Positions 34,247-43,299 of a DNA stretch of 64,000 bases are shown here, piece after piece (the first letter of the stretch is position 1; each line of letters begins with the position of its first letter). The notes beneath the pieces were generated by a model, which was given only the letters and a program-made list of their open reading frames with translations, searched no databases and was not told the origin of the DNA. The translations under genes were made by a program, and so were the position numbers. Source of the stretch: an uncultured Dorea sp. (GTDB taxonomy: Bacteria > Bacillota > Clostridia > Lachnospirales > Lachnospiraceae); NCBI GenBank assembly GCA_947652615.1, contig CANTDX010000001.1, positions 124,001 through 188,000 of the forward strand. The letters are read 5' to 3'.

Positions 34247-35953
34247 CTATTTTTCTACATCTACTTCAGCCCAGTTTGTCATACCATTCGTAGATACAAA
34301 GTAATTCTTCACCGTATTTGCTACAAAAGTAGGACTCTGCTCCAGATACTCCGGTACGATGACCGCATTCTTAACAAGCAGCTCCTCAGCCTGCAGATAG
34401 ATCTCTGCCTTCTCTTTCTCATCAACAATATCGGTCGCAGACTCGCAGAGTTCTTTGAATTTCTTAGAATCCTCGTTATTCCAGCCAAGCTTGTCTGCAT
34501 TGAAGTATCCGGTCTCCGGATCGAACAGCATCAGGATCGCACTTGGTTCGTTGTAATATGGTCCCCATCCGCCGACGGCGATCTCATAATCTCCGGCGTC
34601 AATCTTATCCCACATCACGTTCCATTCCATCATATCGATCTCCAGTGTAATGCCAAGCTCCGCCTCCCAGATCTGTTTGTACCACTCCGCCATCTTCTTG
34701 GACAGCTCGTTGGTTCCGCGGCTTGCGTAGTGAAGTGTCACCTGAGAAGCATCCGCCGGCTTGCCGATCTCCTTGAGTCCTTCCTCCAGGAGCGCCTTTG
34801 GATCCTTCACTTCCTCCTGAAGCTCCTTCACGAAATAATTCTTGCCGTCGACCAGTTCTGTATAGCTCTTATCTCCGATCAGCATGGTGTCAGGCATAAC
34901 AGAATAGATCGGCAGCGCCTTGCCGTCGCGCAAGGTATCTACAAATTCCTGACGGTCGAACGCTGCGGAAAGCGCCTGACGGATCTTCGTATTCGCTAAG
35001 TATTCGTTCTCCATATTGAACATCAGGAACTCCGGAGCACTGTCCGGAACGATCTCCGTCGTAGACATATTCGCCGCCTCGATCTGCTCCGCCCAGTTGA
35101 GATCGGATGTGGCAACTACGTCAATTTCCTGATTGATGAATGCCTGAATCGCTGTAGCAGGCTCCTGGATAACCTTCATCACGATCTTATCTAGCTTCAC
35201 ATTCTCAGCGTCCCAGTAATTCTCATTCTTCTTAGCAACAAACTCCGTATTCTGGCTCCATGATTCCACCTCGAACGGTCCGCTGCAGATGATCTTGTCT
35301 GCAGATGAACCGTAAGCTTCGCCCCACTCCTCGTATTTATCCTGTCTTACCGGATAAACACTTGATGCAAGCTCTGTAAAATAAGACGCGGGATGCGTGA
35401 TCTTAATCTCAAGAGTCGTGTCGTCTACCGCCTTCACACCGATATCCTCTGCCGTCTTCCCGTCTTTGCTGTACAATGCTTCCCCGAAATTCTCAATCAC
35501 CCCGTCGAACAGCCATGCATTCACGGCCGCCGTATCCGGATCTGCCATCAGCTTTAAGGTATACTCGAAGTCCTGTGCCGTCAGCGGCTCTCCGTCATTC
35601 CATTTGGCATTCTCATGCAGATGGAAGGTATAAGTACGTCCATCCTCACTGCTCTCCCAGGTCTCCGCTGCCGCCGGTATGATCTCAGTCGTATTATCTG
35701 CCTTTTTGGCGTTTCGCACCAACGGATCACAGATGATATTGTGTGCAACATTGTCTGGCGCAGATGTATTCAGGATCGGATTCAAGCCTACAACAACGCT
35801 GTTGTAACTGTAGTTAAATACCTTCTCCCCTCCCGCGCTGCCGCCTTCTGTCTTACTGCCGCTTCCGCTTTCTCCTCCCCCGCCGCATCCGGCAAGAGTT
35901 CCGGCCACGAGAACCGCAGCCATGATACCTGCAAGTATCCTTCTCTTCTTCAT
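34247..35953 (-). CDS. peptide/oligopeptide ABC transporter substrate-binding lipoprotein
   Basis: This 568-residue family-5 extracellular binding protein (OppA/DppA type) has a lipoprotein signal (KKRR start, hydrophobic core, lipobox TLAGCGGG), a Gly/Ser linker, and YTFHLHENAKWNDGEPLTAQDFEYTLK, the family signature. It captures peptides or related compounds outside the membrane for the OppBCDF importer encoded upstream. The 155 bases between it and oppF contain no other gene I can support. Ribosome site AGGAGGG. Confidence 0.92.
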   Translation of the reverse strand: MKKRRILAGIMAAVLVAGTLAGCGGGGESGSGSKTEGGSAGGEKVFNYSYNSVVVGLNPILNTSAPDNVAHNIICDPLVRNAKKADNTTEIIPAAAETWESSEDGRTYTFHLHENAKWNDGEPLTAQDFEYTLKLMADPDTAAVNAWLFDGVIENFGEALYSKDGKTAEDIGVKAVDDTTLEIKITHPASYFTELASSVYPVRQDKYEEWGEAYGSSADKIICSGPFEVESWSQNTEFVAKKNENYWDAENVKLDKIVMKVIQEPATAIQAFINQEIDVVATSDLNWAEQIEAANMSTTEIVPDSAPEFLMFNMENEYLANTKIRQALSAAFDRQEFVDTLRDGKALPIYSVMPDTMLIGDKSYTELVDGKNYFVKELQEEVKDPKALLEEGLKEIGKPADASQVTLHYASRGTNELSKKMAEWYKQIWEAELGITLEIDMMEWNVMWDKIDAGDYEIAVGGWGPYYNEPSAILMLFDPETGYFNADKLGWNNEDSKKFKELCESATDIVDEKEKAEIYLQAEELLVKNAVIVPEYLEQSPTFVANTVKNYFVSTNGMTNWAEVDVEK

Positions 35954-36109
35954 AGAATATTCCCTCCTACTTTAATTATATCTTTCAGCAGCTTAAGATC
36001 TGCCATGACGGACAACAGTTCAGACAAGTCTCCCTGTTATCCTGACAGTTTCTTACACTGTGAAGCTTATTGTTATTCGGCGCCGGTCCAGACCAGCTGC
36101 CCTGCAGCA

Positions 36110-37084
36110 TCATTTGTTCAGTTCCATAGTCCTGTGGCACGCCACAAAATGATCCGGTTTCACCTCGGCAAGCTCCGGCGTCTCCTGCCTGCACTGATCC
36201 GTAGCATACCGGCATCTCGCCGCGAAACGGCATCCCGGCTTCGGATTGATCGGGCTTGGGATCTCCCCCTCGATCGGAATCCGCTTCTTCTCCTTCTCAG
36301 CATCCGGATCCGGGATCGGGATCGCCGACATAAGGGCGGTCGTGTATGGGTGGAGCGGCTCTGCGTACAACTCGTCGCTTGACGCGAATTCTACCATATT
36401 TCCAAGGTACATAACTCCTACACGGTCTGAGATATGCTTTACCATGGACAGGTCATGGGCTATGAACAGGTATGTCAGGTTCTTCTTCTGCTGAAGTTCG
36501 ATCAGAAGATTGACAACCTGTGCCTGTATGGACACATCAAGAGCCGATATCGGCTCGTCGCATACGATGAATTCCGGTTCGATGGCCAGGGCGCGCGCGA
36601 TCCCGATGCGCTGCCTCTGCCCGCCGGAGAATTCGTGGGGGAACCTGGACGCATGCTCTCTGTTAAGCCCGACCAGCTCTAAGAGCTCATGAATCTTCTC
36701 CTCCCGCTCCTTCCCATGGCAGAGTCCGTGGATATCAATTCCTTCCCCTATGATGTCGCCGACCGTCATCCTGGGATTCAGAGACGAGTAAGGATCCTGG
36801 AAAATGATCTGCGCCCTTTTCGTGAATTCCTTCTTCTCCCTGCGGTTCAGGCTGTGGATATCCGTACCGTCGAAGATCACCTGACCGCCGGTTGCTTCAT
36901 AAAGCCCCATCACCGTCTTGCCGCAGGTCGTCTTGCCGCATCCCGACTCACCCACCAGTCCGAGCGTCTCCCCCTTGTATATCTTAAAATTCACGCCGTC
37001 TACCGCCTTAAGCACAGCGTTCTTACCCACCTTGAAATACTTCTTCAGATCCTTTACTTCAATTAAGACTTGTCTTTCAGCCAT
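36110..37084 (-). CDS. oppF: oligopeptide ABC transporter ATP-binding protein OppF
   Basis: This 324-residue ABC ATPase of the Opp/Dpp type has Walker A (GESGCGKTTCGKT), the signature LSGGQ-type FSGGQRQRIGIARAL, Walker B (FIVCDEPISALDVS) and the C-terminal oligopeptide-transporter domain with a cysteine group (PGCRFAARCRYATDQC) that binds an iron-sulfur cluster or zinc in this class. It begins immediately after the oppD stop. Confidence 0.93.
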   Translation of the reverse strand: MAERQVLIEVKDLKKYFKVGKNAVLKAVDGVNFKIYKGETLGLVGESGCGKTTCGKTVMGLYEATGGQVIFDGTDIHSLNRREKKEFTKRAQIIFQDPYSSLNPRMTVGDIIGEGIDIHGLCHGKEREEKIHELLELVGLNREHASRFPHEFSGGQRQRIGIARALAIEPEFIVCDEPISALDVSIQAQVVNLLIELQQKKNLTYLFIAHDLSMVKHISDRVGVMYLGNMVEFASSDELYAEPLHPYTTALMSAIPIPDPDAEKEKKRIPIEGEIPSPINPKPGCRFAARCRYATDQCRQETPELAEVKPDHFVACHRTMELNK

Positions 37085-38119
37085 TTATCTCGCCCTCCTT
37101 CTGATCATGTCTTCCGGAAGCCCTGCGGTATCTGCCTTTGGGTGATAGAGCCAGCAGGAACACTCCTGCGAATCACTGAACCGGGTGATATCCGGGTATC
37201 TTTTACGGCATACCATCATCCCATATTCGCACCGCGGCGCAAAAGAACATCCGGCCGGAGGATTAATAAGATCCGGCGGCGTACCCTTCAAGGAATACAG
37301 TGTCTCTTTATTATTCGTGTGTATCTTCGGCACCGAGTTCAAGAGCGCCCTCGTATAAGGGTGCGAAGGCTTGTAGAAGATCTCATCTACCACTCCGCGT
37401 TCCACGATCTTGCCCGCATACATAACCTGGATCCTGTCCGCAACGCTTGCCACAACGCCAAGGTCATGGGTTACAAGGATCACCGCCATCTTAAGCTCTT
37501 TCTGCAGGCTTCCGATCAGCTCCATGATCTGCGCCTGGATGGTCACATCCAACGCCGTCGTCGGCTCATCCGCGATCAGGATCTCCGGCTTGCAGGCAAG
37601 CGCGACCGCGATCATCGCTCTCTGGCGCATTCCTCCTGAGAACTCGAAGGGATACTGCTTCATCCGCTCCTCCGCATTCGGGATCTTAACCAGCTTAAGC
37701 ATCTCAAGGGCCTGATTCCTCGCCTCAGCCTTGGATATGTCCTGATGGATCAGGATACTCTCCATGATCTGATCTCCGATCTTCATCGTCGGATTCAGCG
37801 AAGTCATGGGATCCTGGAAGATCATGGATATCTTACTTCCTCTGATCTGGCTCATCTGTTTCTCGTTATAATCCAGAAGATTGTCTCCGTGAAAAAGAAT
37901 CGCCGATCCCTCGCCCTTTCTAATCTCCGTATTGGACTCGGGAAGGAGTCCCATGATCGCCTTCGACGTAACCGTCTTCCCGCATCCGGATTCCCCGACA
38001 ATGGCAAGAGTCTCCCCTCTGTTCAGATAGAAGTCCACACCCCTGACAGCATGAGAAATACCTGCATATGTACGGAAGGAAACTTCCAAATTCTTAACTT
38101 CTAATATCTTCTCACTCAT
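37085..38119 (-). CDS. oppD: oligopeptide ABC transporter ATP-binding protein OppD
   Basis: This 344-residue ABC ATPase, the partner of OppF, has Walker A (GESGCGKTVTSKA), the signature FSGGMRQRAMIAVAL, Walker B (ILIADEPTTALDVT), and a C-terminal Opp domain with PPAGCSFAPRCEYGMMVC. It begins 11 bases after oppC. The stop and the oppF start are adjacent, so translation is tightly coupled. Confidence 0.93.
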   Translation of the reverse strand: MSEKILEVKNLEVSFRTYAGISHAVRGVDFYLNRGETLAIVGESGCGKTVTSKAIMGLLPESNTEIRKGEGSAILFHGDNLLDYNEKQMSQIRGSKISMIFQDPMTSLNPTMKIGDQIMESILIHQDISKAEARNQALEMLKLVKIPNAEERMKQYPFEFSGGMRQRAMIAVALACKPEILIADEPTTALDVTIQAQIMELIGSLQKELKMAVILVTHDLGVVASVADRIQVMYAGKIVERGVVDEIFYKPSHPYTRALLNSVPKIHTNNKETLYSLKGTPPDLINPPAGCSFAPRCEYGMMVCRKRYPDITRFSDSQECSCWLYHPKADTAGLPEDMIRRRAR

Positions 38120-38130
38120 GTTATCTTCTC

Positions 38131-39078
38131 CTATTGTCTAAGTTTCGGATCCAATGCATCTGAAAGTCCGTCCCCGATCAAATGGAAGGACAAAATCGTC
38201 AGTACGATCAGCAGACAGGGGAAAAACAACTGATACGGATAGAACATCAATTGCTGCTGCCCCGCACTCGCCAATGCACCCCAGCTTGTCTCCGGCGGCT
38301 TCACTCCAAGTCCGATATAGCTTAAGAACGCCTCGCTGAATATGAATCCCGGAACAGACATCGTGATATCTACCATGATGATTCCCAGGGTATTGGGAAG
38401 AAGGTGCTTGATAATGATCCTCCTGGTATCTGCCCCAAGCGCCTTTGCCGCCTGTACATAATCCTGCTCCTTGATCTGTAGGATCTGTCCTCTCACCATG
38501 CGCGCCGTTCCCACCCACGCGGTAAGAGACATGGCAAATACCAGCGAGAACAGGCTTCTTCCCATAACCATAGACAGAATAACCACAATGATCAGATACG
38601 GCAGGTTACCGATGAATTCACAGATACGCATAATAATATCGTCCACCAGACCTCCCTTAAGCCCGGCCAGCGCACCGGCCAGCGCACCGATCACGAACAT
38701 CACAAGGGTACAGCACAGACCGATATAGATAGAGATACGCCCTCCTACGCATACACGCGTGAACAGATCCCTTCCCATATCGTCCGTCCCAAACCAGTGC
38801 TCACTGCTTGGACTCTGGTTCTTAATGGACGAGTCTATATACTGATAATCCTGGCCCGAAAGCAGCGGTCCTACAAACAGCAGGAGCACAACCGCGATCA
38901 GCAGGAACATACCGAACAGCGCCAAACGGTTGGCCCGGAATCTTCTCCATACATCCGCCCAGTAAGTCAGAGATTTCTTGCCTATTTCCTCGCCGGACAG
39001 TCCTTCCGTACCAACCCGCCTGAACAAGTCGTCCGTCAAAGAAATATCTTCTATATTCATATTTACATTTTCACTCAT
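38131..39078 (-). CDS. oppC: oligopeptide ABC transporter permease OppC
   Basis: This 315-residue permease has an N-terminal cytoplasmic tail, one helix (LALFGMFLLIAVVLLLFVGPL), a large external loop with FGTDDMGRDLFTRV (family signature) and five further helices with the EAA loop (YVQAAKALGADTRRIIIKHLLPN). I start at the ATG at 39078, which has GGGGTGAG upstream; the longer frame from 39135 runs into oppB. Confidence 0.92.
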   Translation of the reverse strand: MSENVNMNIEDISLTDDLFRRVGTEGLSGEEIGKKSLTYWADVWRRFRANRLALFGMFLLIAVVLLLFVGPLLSGQDYQYIDSSIKNQSPSSEHWFGTDDMGRDLFTRVCVGGRISIYIGLCCTLVMFVIGALAGALAGLKGGLVDDIIMRICEFIGNLPYLIIVVILSMVMGRSLFSLVFAMSLTAWVGTARMVRGQILQIKEQDYVQAAKALGADTRRIIIKHLLPNTLGIIMVDITMSVPGFIFSEAFLSYIGLGVKPPETSWGALASAGQQQLMFYPYQLFFPCLLIVLTILSFHLIGDGLSDALDPKLRQ

Positions 39079-39094
39079 CTTCTGCTCACCCCGC

Positions 39095-40030
39095 TTACTT
39101 CTTCCCTTTGGCAACACGGATCCTTGGATCAACAATGCCGTATAAAATATCTACCACAATAAGCGCAATAACGAATAACAAGGCAAAGAAAATCGTCAAT
39201 CCGATCACCATAGTATAGTCGTTGTCCGATACAGATTTCACATAGTAAAATCCAAGTCCCGGAATCGAGAACATCTTCTCAATGATAAAGGAGCCCGCGA
39301 ATATTCCTGCCAGAGCCGGCCCGATCATCGTCACGATCGGGATCATGGAATTGCGCAGTACATGCTTCCTGACGACTCTTCCTCTTGAACAGCCCTTCGC
39401 CTTCGCCGTCACGATATAGTCTTCTCCGATCACAGACAGCGTGCTGCTCCTCATGTATTTCGTATAAGAAGCAATTCCGCCGATCGCGTATGCCGCTACC
39501 GGAAGTATGTAATGCTTCAGCTCGCCCCAGCCGAATACCGGCACAAGCTTCCACTTGAACGCCAGGAAATACTGCAGAAGCGAGGCGAATACGAAGCTTG
39601 GCACGCAGATCGCAAGCACAACCAGCACACGGATCAAATGATCCACCGCCTTCCCTCTGTTCAGCGCCGAGACCATCCCCAGCAGCACTCCGATCACCAC
39701 CTGGAAGACGATCGCCATAAGACCGATCTTCGCCGATATCAGTGTATTCTCCTTGATGATGTCGTTGGCGCTCTTCCCTGTGTAGACGATCGATTCTCCA
39801 AAGTCCCCTGTTGTCAGGAGATTCTTCATATATTTGACGTACCGCACTGTTACCGGCTGGTCAAAGCCATACTTTTCATTAATGATCGCCTGCGCCTGTT
39901 CTGGCATCTGTCCCACCTTGGCCGCGATAGGATCCCCCGGCGCTGCGGCAACCAGGAAAAATGTAGCCGTCGCAATGAGAAACAGCGTCAGAACCGCATA
40001 GCCGATTCTCTTTCCAATGAATTTCAACAT
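39095..40030 (-). CDS. oppB: oligopeptide ABC transporter permease OppB
   Basis: This 311-residue permease with six helices has the N-terminal GKRIGYAVLTLFLIATATFF and the EAA loop (YIVTAKAKGCSRGRVVRKHVLRN). It forms the membrane channel with OppC. It follows the GntR gene by 28 bases with AGGAGGG as ribosome site. Confidence 0.92.
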   Translation of the reverse strand: MLKFIGKRIGYAVLTLFLIATATFFLVAAAPGDPIAAKVGQMPEQAQAIINEKYGFDQPVTVRYVKYMKNLLTTGDFGESIVYTGKSANDIIKENTLISAKIGLMAIVFQVVIGVLLGMVSALNRGKAVDHLIRVLVVLAICVPSFVFASLLQYFLAFKWKLVPVFGWGELKHYILPVAAYAIGGIASYTKYMRSSTLSVIGEDYIVTAKAKGCSRGRVVRKHVLRNSMIPIVTMIGPALAGIFAGSFIIEKMFSIPGLGFYYVKSVSDNDYTMVIGLTIFFALLFVIALIVVDILYGIVDPRIRVAKGKK

Positions 40031-40058
40031 ATTATCTTATCCCTCCTGTTCTTCGTGA

Positions 40059-40748
40059 TCACTCTTCTGCCGATTCGTTCTGCCGGGTTGCCTGATGCAG
40101 TGTCTTCGGCACTACAGCATAGTGATCGCTGATCTCTTTGGTGATCGTATCTACATCCGCTTGTCTTTTAAAAAAATCTAAAATCCATTGATGGTTTCTC
40201 CCTAATACGTCATAAGGCATCAGCCCTTGGGATTTCATCGTGTGATAAGTAGCAGTATTGGCTCCCTGCAGAGATTTCCACATATGGTAAAGCCTTTCAC
40301 AGCCGGCTTCTTCTACAATTGCCGAGTGGAATCTCTCATCCGCTGCTATGATCTCATACAAATCCTTCTTTTCCGCGCTTCTTTCGATATCATCAACTGC
40401 ACTCTGCAGTTTGTAAAGCCCTTCCCTGGACATCTTCCCATCAAAAATCTTCACAGCCAGTTCTTCCAGTGTAGAACGGATCAGGTACAGCTCCGACATT
40501 TCTTCATATGTCAATACCTTCACCACACACCCCTTCTGGGAGGTATATGTAACCAGGCCTTCTTCTTCTATCTGCCTGAGCGCCTCTCTTACCGGCCCCC
40601 GGCTGACCTGATACATCTCTGCGATCTCCTTTTCATTAATCTTCTCTCCCGGAACAAATTCTGCACGCAGAATCTTTTCACGCAAAACATCTGCTAACTG
40701 TTCCCGCAGAGTCCTCTTTGATACAAACTGCGGTCTCTTATCCTCCAC
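40059..40748 (-). CDS. GntR-family (FCD) regulator heading the opp/amidohydrolase operon
   Basis: This 229-residue regulator has an N-terminal winged helix (REKILRAEFVPGEKINEKEI, then VSRGPVREALRQIEEEGLV) and an FCD helical ligand domain. The apparent ATG at 40754 sits directly against AAGGAGGG, so the GTG two codons later (40748), 7 bases from GGAGG, is the likelier start. It is the first gene of the operon and its promoter region holds two perfect palindromes, which suggests autorepression relieved by the imported compound. Confidence 0.85.
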   Translation of the reverse strand: MEDKRPQFVSKRTLREQLADVLREKILRAEFVPGEKINEKEIAEMYQVSRGPVREALRQIEEEGLVTYTSQKGCVVKVLTYEEMSELYLIRSTLEELAVKIFDGKMSREGLYKLQSAVDDIERSAEKKDLYEIIAADERFHSAIVEEAGCERLYHMWKSLQGANTATYHTMKSQGLMPYDVLGRNHQWILDFFKRQADVDTITKEISDHYAVVPKTLHQATRQNESAEE

Positions 40749-40769
40749 TGGCATCCCTCCTTATAACGA

Positions 40770-40781
40770 ATTATGCATAAT
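40770..40781. promoter_or_regulatory. palindromic operator of the gntR-opp operon
   Basis: ATTATGCATAAT is a perfect 12-bp palindrome between the -10 box and the start codon, where a GntR repressor would block transcription. Confidence 0.6.
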
Positions 40782-40795
40782 GTTTAATTACTTAT

Positions 40796-40836
40796 ATTAT
40801 AACAACGTAAAAGTTAAATGTCAAATGTTAACATTT
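40796..40836 (-). promoter_or_regulatory. consensus promoter with overlapping palindrome, gntR-opp operon
   Basis: On the minus strand TTGACA (40819-40824) and TATAAT (40796-40801) are both perfect and separated by 17 bases. A second palindrome, AAATGTTAACATTT (14 bp, perfect), at 40823-40836 touches the -35 box. A promoter this strong would need tight repression. Confidence 0.85.
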
Positions 40837-40908
40837 TTGCGTTGTGATTTTTGAATAAACTTTACAAAATAGCAGCCCCTAATTTGTGCAGTTTTACCGT
40901 TCTTCTCC

Positions 40909-41145
40909 CTATTCTTCGTGTATTTCCACCAAAATAATATCTGACCCAATCTTCTTGATACACTTGTACGGTATGATGTACTCCGACCCGTCACAGAAAA
41001 ATCCGCACAGTTTCCCGCCTTTGGGGATCACCAGAGCCTCAATGCATCCGTTACACTCATCAATGATCAGATCCACCACATATCCCAGCTTCTTACAATC
41101 ACAGGCATTGATAACTTCCTTATTCTCCAGTTCGCATAACCTCAT
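40909..41145 (-). CDS. YlmC/YmxH family PRC-barrel sporulation protein
   Basis: This 78-residue protein opens MRLCELENKEVINACDCKK and continues GYVVDLIIDECNGCIEALVI, the PRC-barrel pattern of YlmC/YmxH proteins found in spore-forming Firmicutes. It ends IILVEIHEE. The start at 41145 has AGAGGTGG upstream; the longer frame to 41178 adds an unlikely Gly/Arg-rich leader. The function is unknown; the family is linked to sporulation by phylogenetic distribution. Confidence 0.85.
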   Translation of the reverse strand: MRLCELENKEVINACDCKKLGYVVDLIIDECNGCIEALVIPKGGKLCGFFCDGSEYIIPYKCIKKIGSDIILVEIHEE

Positions 41146-41183
41146 ATCTCTACCACCTCTCCCACTTCTTCCGGACATAGAAG

Positions 41184-41224
41184 GAGCCGCATATACTGCT
41201 TCCTGTTTCCAGTATATGCGGCTC
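41184..41224 (-). terminator. hairpin downstream of the ferredoxin gene
   Basis: A perfect 15-bp stem (GAGCCGCATATACTG and its complement, 41184-41198 with 41210-41224) lies 16 bases past the ferredoxin stop. The following sequence is only moderately T-rich (CTTCT), so it may be a weak terminator. Confidence 0.55.
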
Positions 41225-41240
41225 TTCCCCTCTTGTTAAA

Positions 41241-41426
41241 TTACTGTTCAATATCAATTACAGAAACCGGACAGTCGTCCCTCGCCTCCTCTGCCGTGCT
41301 TTCATACTCCGGTGCGACGTCTGCATATGCCTCTGCAACGCCGTCGTCATTGAACCGAAATACTTCCGGACAGGCAGCCACACATGCACCGCATGAGATA
41401 CATCCGTCATTCACTCTGGCCTTCAT
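41241..41426 (-). CDS. 4Fe-4S ferredoxin
   Basis: This 61-residue single-cluster ferredoxin has the N-terminal motif CISCGACVAACPEVF and a distant fourth ligand Cys in DDCPVSVIDIEQ, as in Thermotoga/Desulfovibrio-type monocluster ferredoxins. It is an acidic, soluble electron carrier. AGGAAGAA lies upstream of the ATG. It is probably monocistronic. Confidence 0.9.
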   Translation of the reverse strand: MKARVNDGCISCGACVAACPEVFRFNDDGVAEAYADVAPEYESTAEEARDDCPVSVIDIEQ

Positions 41427-41532
41427 GGGTTCTTCCTCCTTGCATTATAGAATCATTTGCAGTATTCCCAATTATTCCACAGCTATTCAGTCATATCCGG
41501 CAAAATGTGTAACAGTTCAAATACCTCCGCGG

Positions 41533-42462
41533 TTACCGGATCCAGGTCCCTGTCCTGCCCTTCAGCGCGTCCTTGAGCCTGTCAAAGGATGTGATCAGCG
41601 CGCTTCTGCCCTCGCCCTTCTCGATAAAGGATACCGATGCGCTGAATTTCGGAAGCATATTATACTCCCCGAAATGTCCCTCTTCCATATATTGCTTCGC
41701 CTGCCCAAGATTGATCTCGCCAAGCTCCTCTTCCTGCGGCCTGCCCATGTTGATCTTCACCTTCTCCACACTGGTAAGGATGATCAGCTCATCTGCGTTG
41801 ATCTCTTCCGCCATCCGGCCTGCCGCCAGATCCTTCTCGATCACCGCGCTTGCTCCCCGAAGATGATGATCCTGTTCAAGCACCGGGATTCCGCCGCCGC
41901 CGCAGGCGACCACGATCTGATCCGCATCCAGGAGCGCACGGATCGCATCGATCTCCACAATACGGACAGGATTCGGCGCAGACACGATCCTCCGGTATCC
42001 CTTCCCGGGCTCTTCTACGATATAATTGCCCTTCTTGCGCTCCTCATTCGCTTCTTCTACATTCATATAACGTCCCAGGATCTTCGTCGGCGTATAGAAC
42101 GCTTCGTCATACGGATCCACGATCACCTGTGTCAGTATCGTACTGACTGTCCGGTAGATGCCCCGATCCAGCAGCTCTTCACGGATACCGTTCTGCAGGT
42201 CGTATCCGATATACCCCTGACTCATAGCAGAGCACACCGACATCGGCGCCGGCGTATAGTCCTGGTGAGTCTTGCCGAATTCATTCATCGCCGTGTGGAT
42301 CATACCCACCTGCGGCGCATTACTGTGGGTGATCGCCACCTGGTATTCCGCCTTGATCAGATCGGCGATTACCCCGGCCGTCTTCTTAACCGCTATCTTC
42401 TGCTCCGGCAGCGTAGTTCCAAGCGCGCGGTGTCCCAGCGCAACCACAACCCTTTTCTTCAT
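41533..42462 (-). CDS. arcC: carbamate kinase
   Basis: This 309-residue amino acid kinase-fold enzyme converts carbamoyl phosphate and ADP to ATP, CO2 and ammonia. Motifs: VVALGHRALG at the start (usual G-N-A-L is G-H-R-A-L here), PAPMSVCSAMSQGYIGYDLQ, YRRIVSAPNPVRI, VVACGGGGIPV and KDLAAGRMAEEINAD. Length is as expected. No arginine deiminase or ornithine transcarbamylase lies nearby, so the source of carbamoyl phosphate (agmatine, allantoin or arginine) is open. The change in the N-terminal G-N motif is unusual for the family. Confidence 0.9.
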   Translation of the reverse strand: MKKRVVVALGHRALGTTLPEQKIAVKKTAGVIADLIKAEYQVAITHSNAPQVGMIHTAMNEFGKTHQDYTPAPMSVCSAMSQGYIGYDLQNGIREELLDRGIYRTVSTILTQVIVDPYDEAFYTPTKILGRYMNVEEANEERKKGNYIVEEPGKGYRRIVSAPNPVRIVEIDAIRALLDADQIVVACGGGGIPVLEQDHHLRGASAVIEKDLAAGRMAEEINADELIILTSVEKVKINMGRPQEEELGEINLGQAKQYMEEGHFGEYNMLPKFSASVSFIEKGEGRSALITSFDRLKDALKGRTGTWIR

Positions 42463-42510
42463 ATACTATCCTTCTTTCTATGTTCTCTATCCAGACTCAG
42501 GCTCCTTCAT

Positions 42511-43128
42511 CTACCGAATGAAGTTCGTCGCTACTCTTTCTTCCTTCTTCGGCAAGCCGTATTCCTTCTTTCCAAGCTCAATGCTCTTCATCAGGAAAGA
42601 CATATTCCTTGCCAGGGTACGCATAATCTGCATTCCCTCGCCGTCCGCGGCAGCCTCCGCAGCGTTATTGCCATGGATACTGTTCCAATACTGGCCGGAC
42701 GCCACCGGCATTCCGCTGATGGTAAAATACTTATTCAGCTCGTCAAATGTTGCGGACAGACCTCCTCTTCTCGCTGAAACAACACTCGCTCCCACCTTCA
42801 TCGTCTTATCAAAATGAGTGCTGTAAAAGAGCCTGTCCAAGAATGCGATCAGGGTCGCATTGGCAGAAGCATAATATACCGGACTTCCGACTACCAGTCC
42901 ATCGCACTCCCCGAAGGTCTTCGCGGTCTCATTTACCAGATCGTCAAACGCACATTTCCCTGTCTTGGCGCACGCGCCGCAGGCAACGCATCCCCTGATA
43001 TCTCTATTGCCCACCTGGATCAACTCTGTCTCAATATCATTCTCGGCAAATATCTTCTCCATCTCATGCAATGCGGTATAGGTACTGCCCTGCGCATGCG
43101 GGCTTCCGTTGATCAATAATACTTTCAT
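42511..43128 (-). CDS. flavodoxin-fold NAD(P)H-dependent FMN reductase family protein
   Basis: This 205-residue flavoprotein starts MKVLLINGSPHAQGSTYTAL (FMN phosphate loop), has VGSPVYYASANATLIAFLDRL (flavin-ring loop) and a Cys motif RGCVACGACAKTGKC that resembles the cluster-binding insert of iron-sulfur flavoproteins. It probably acts in electron transfer or nitro/quinone reduction. Separate promoter likely; carbamate kinase follows after 48 bases. Confidence 0.85.
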   Translation of the reverse strand: MKVLLINGSPHAQGSTYTALHEMEKIFAENDIETELIQVGNRDIRGCVACGACAKTGKCAFDDLVNETAKTFGECDGLVVGSPVYYASANATLIAFLDRLFYSTHFDKTMKVGASVVSARRGGLSATFDELNKYFTISGMPVASGQYWNSIHGNNAAEAAADGEGMQIMRTLARNMSFLMKSIELGKKEYGLPKKEERVATNFIR

Positions 43129-43299
43129 GGTACTTCCCTCCTGAAAAATAAGATAGTGCTATTGTATCATTCCAATCCATATCCAGCAAGATTTGATTTT
43201 TGATTTTTTTGCTTCTTAATGTTATACTATATATGATTTACATATATACATAATAGAATGTAAAGAAAAATTCAGAAAGAATAAGAGGTGATCTATCAT

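Noticed and set aside
35985-36233. 82-codon minus-strand frame between oppF and the binding protein
   Set aside because: Most of it overlaps oppF in another frame, with no ribosome site at its start.
41233-42777. 514-codon plus-strand open frame
   Set aside because: Antisense to ferredoxin, carbamate kinase and flavodoxin-fold genes that have clear motifs; no coding features of its own.
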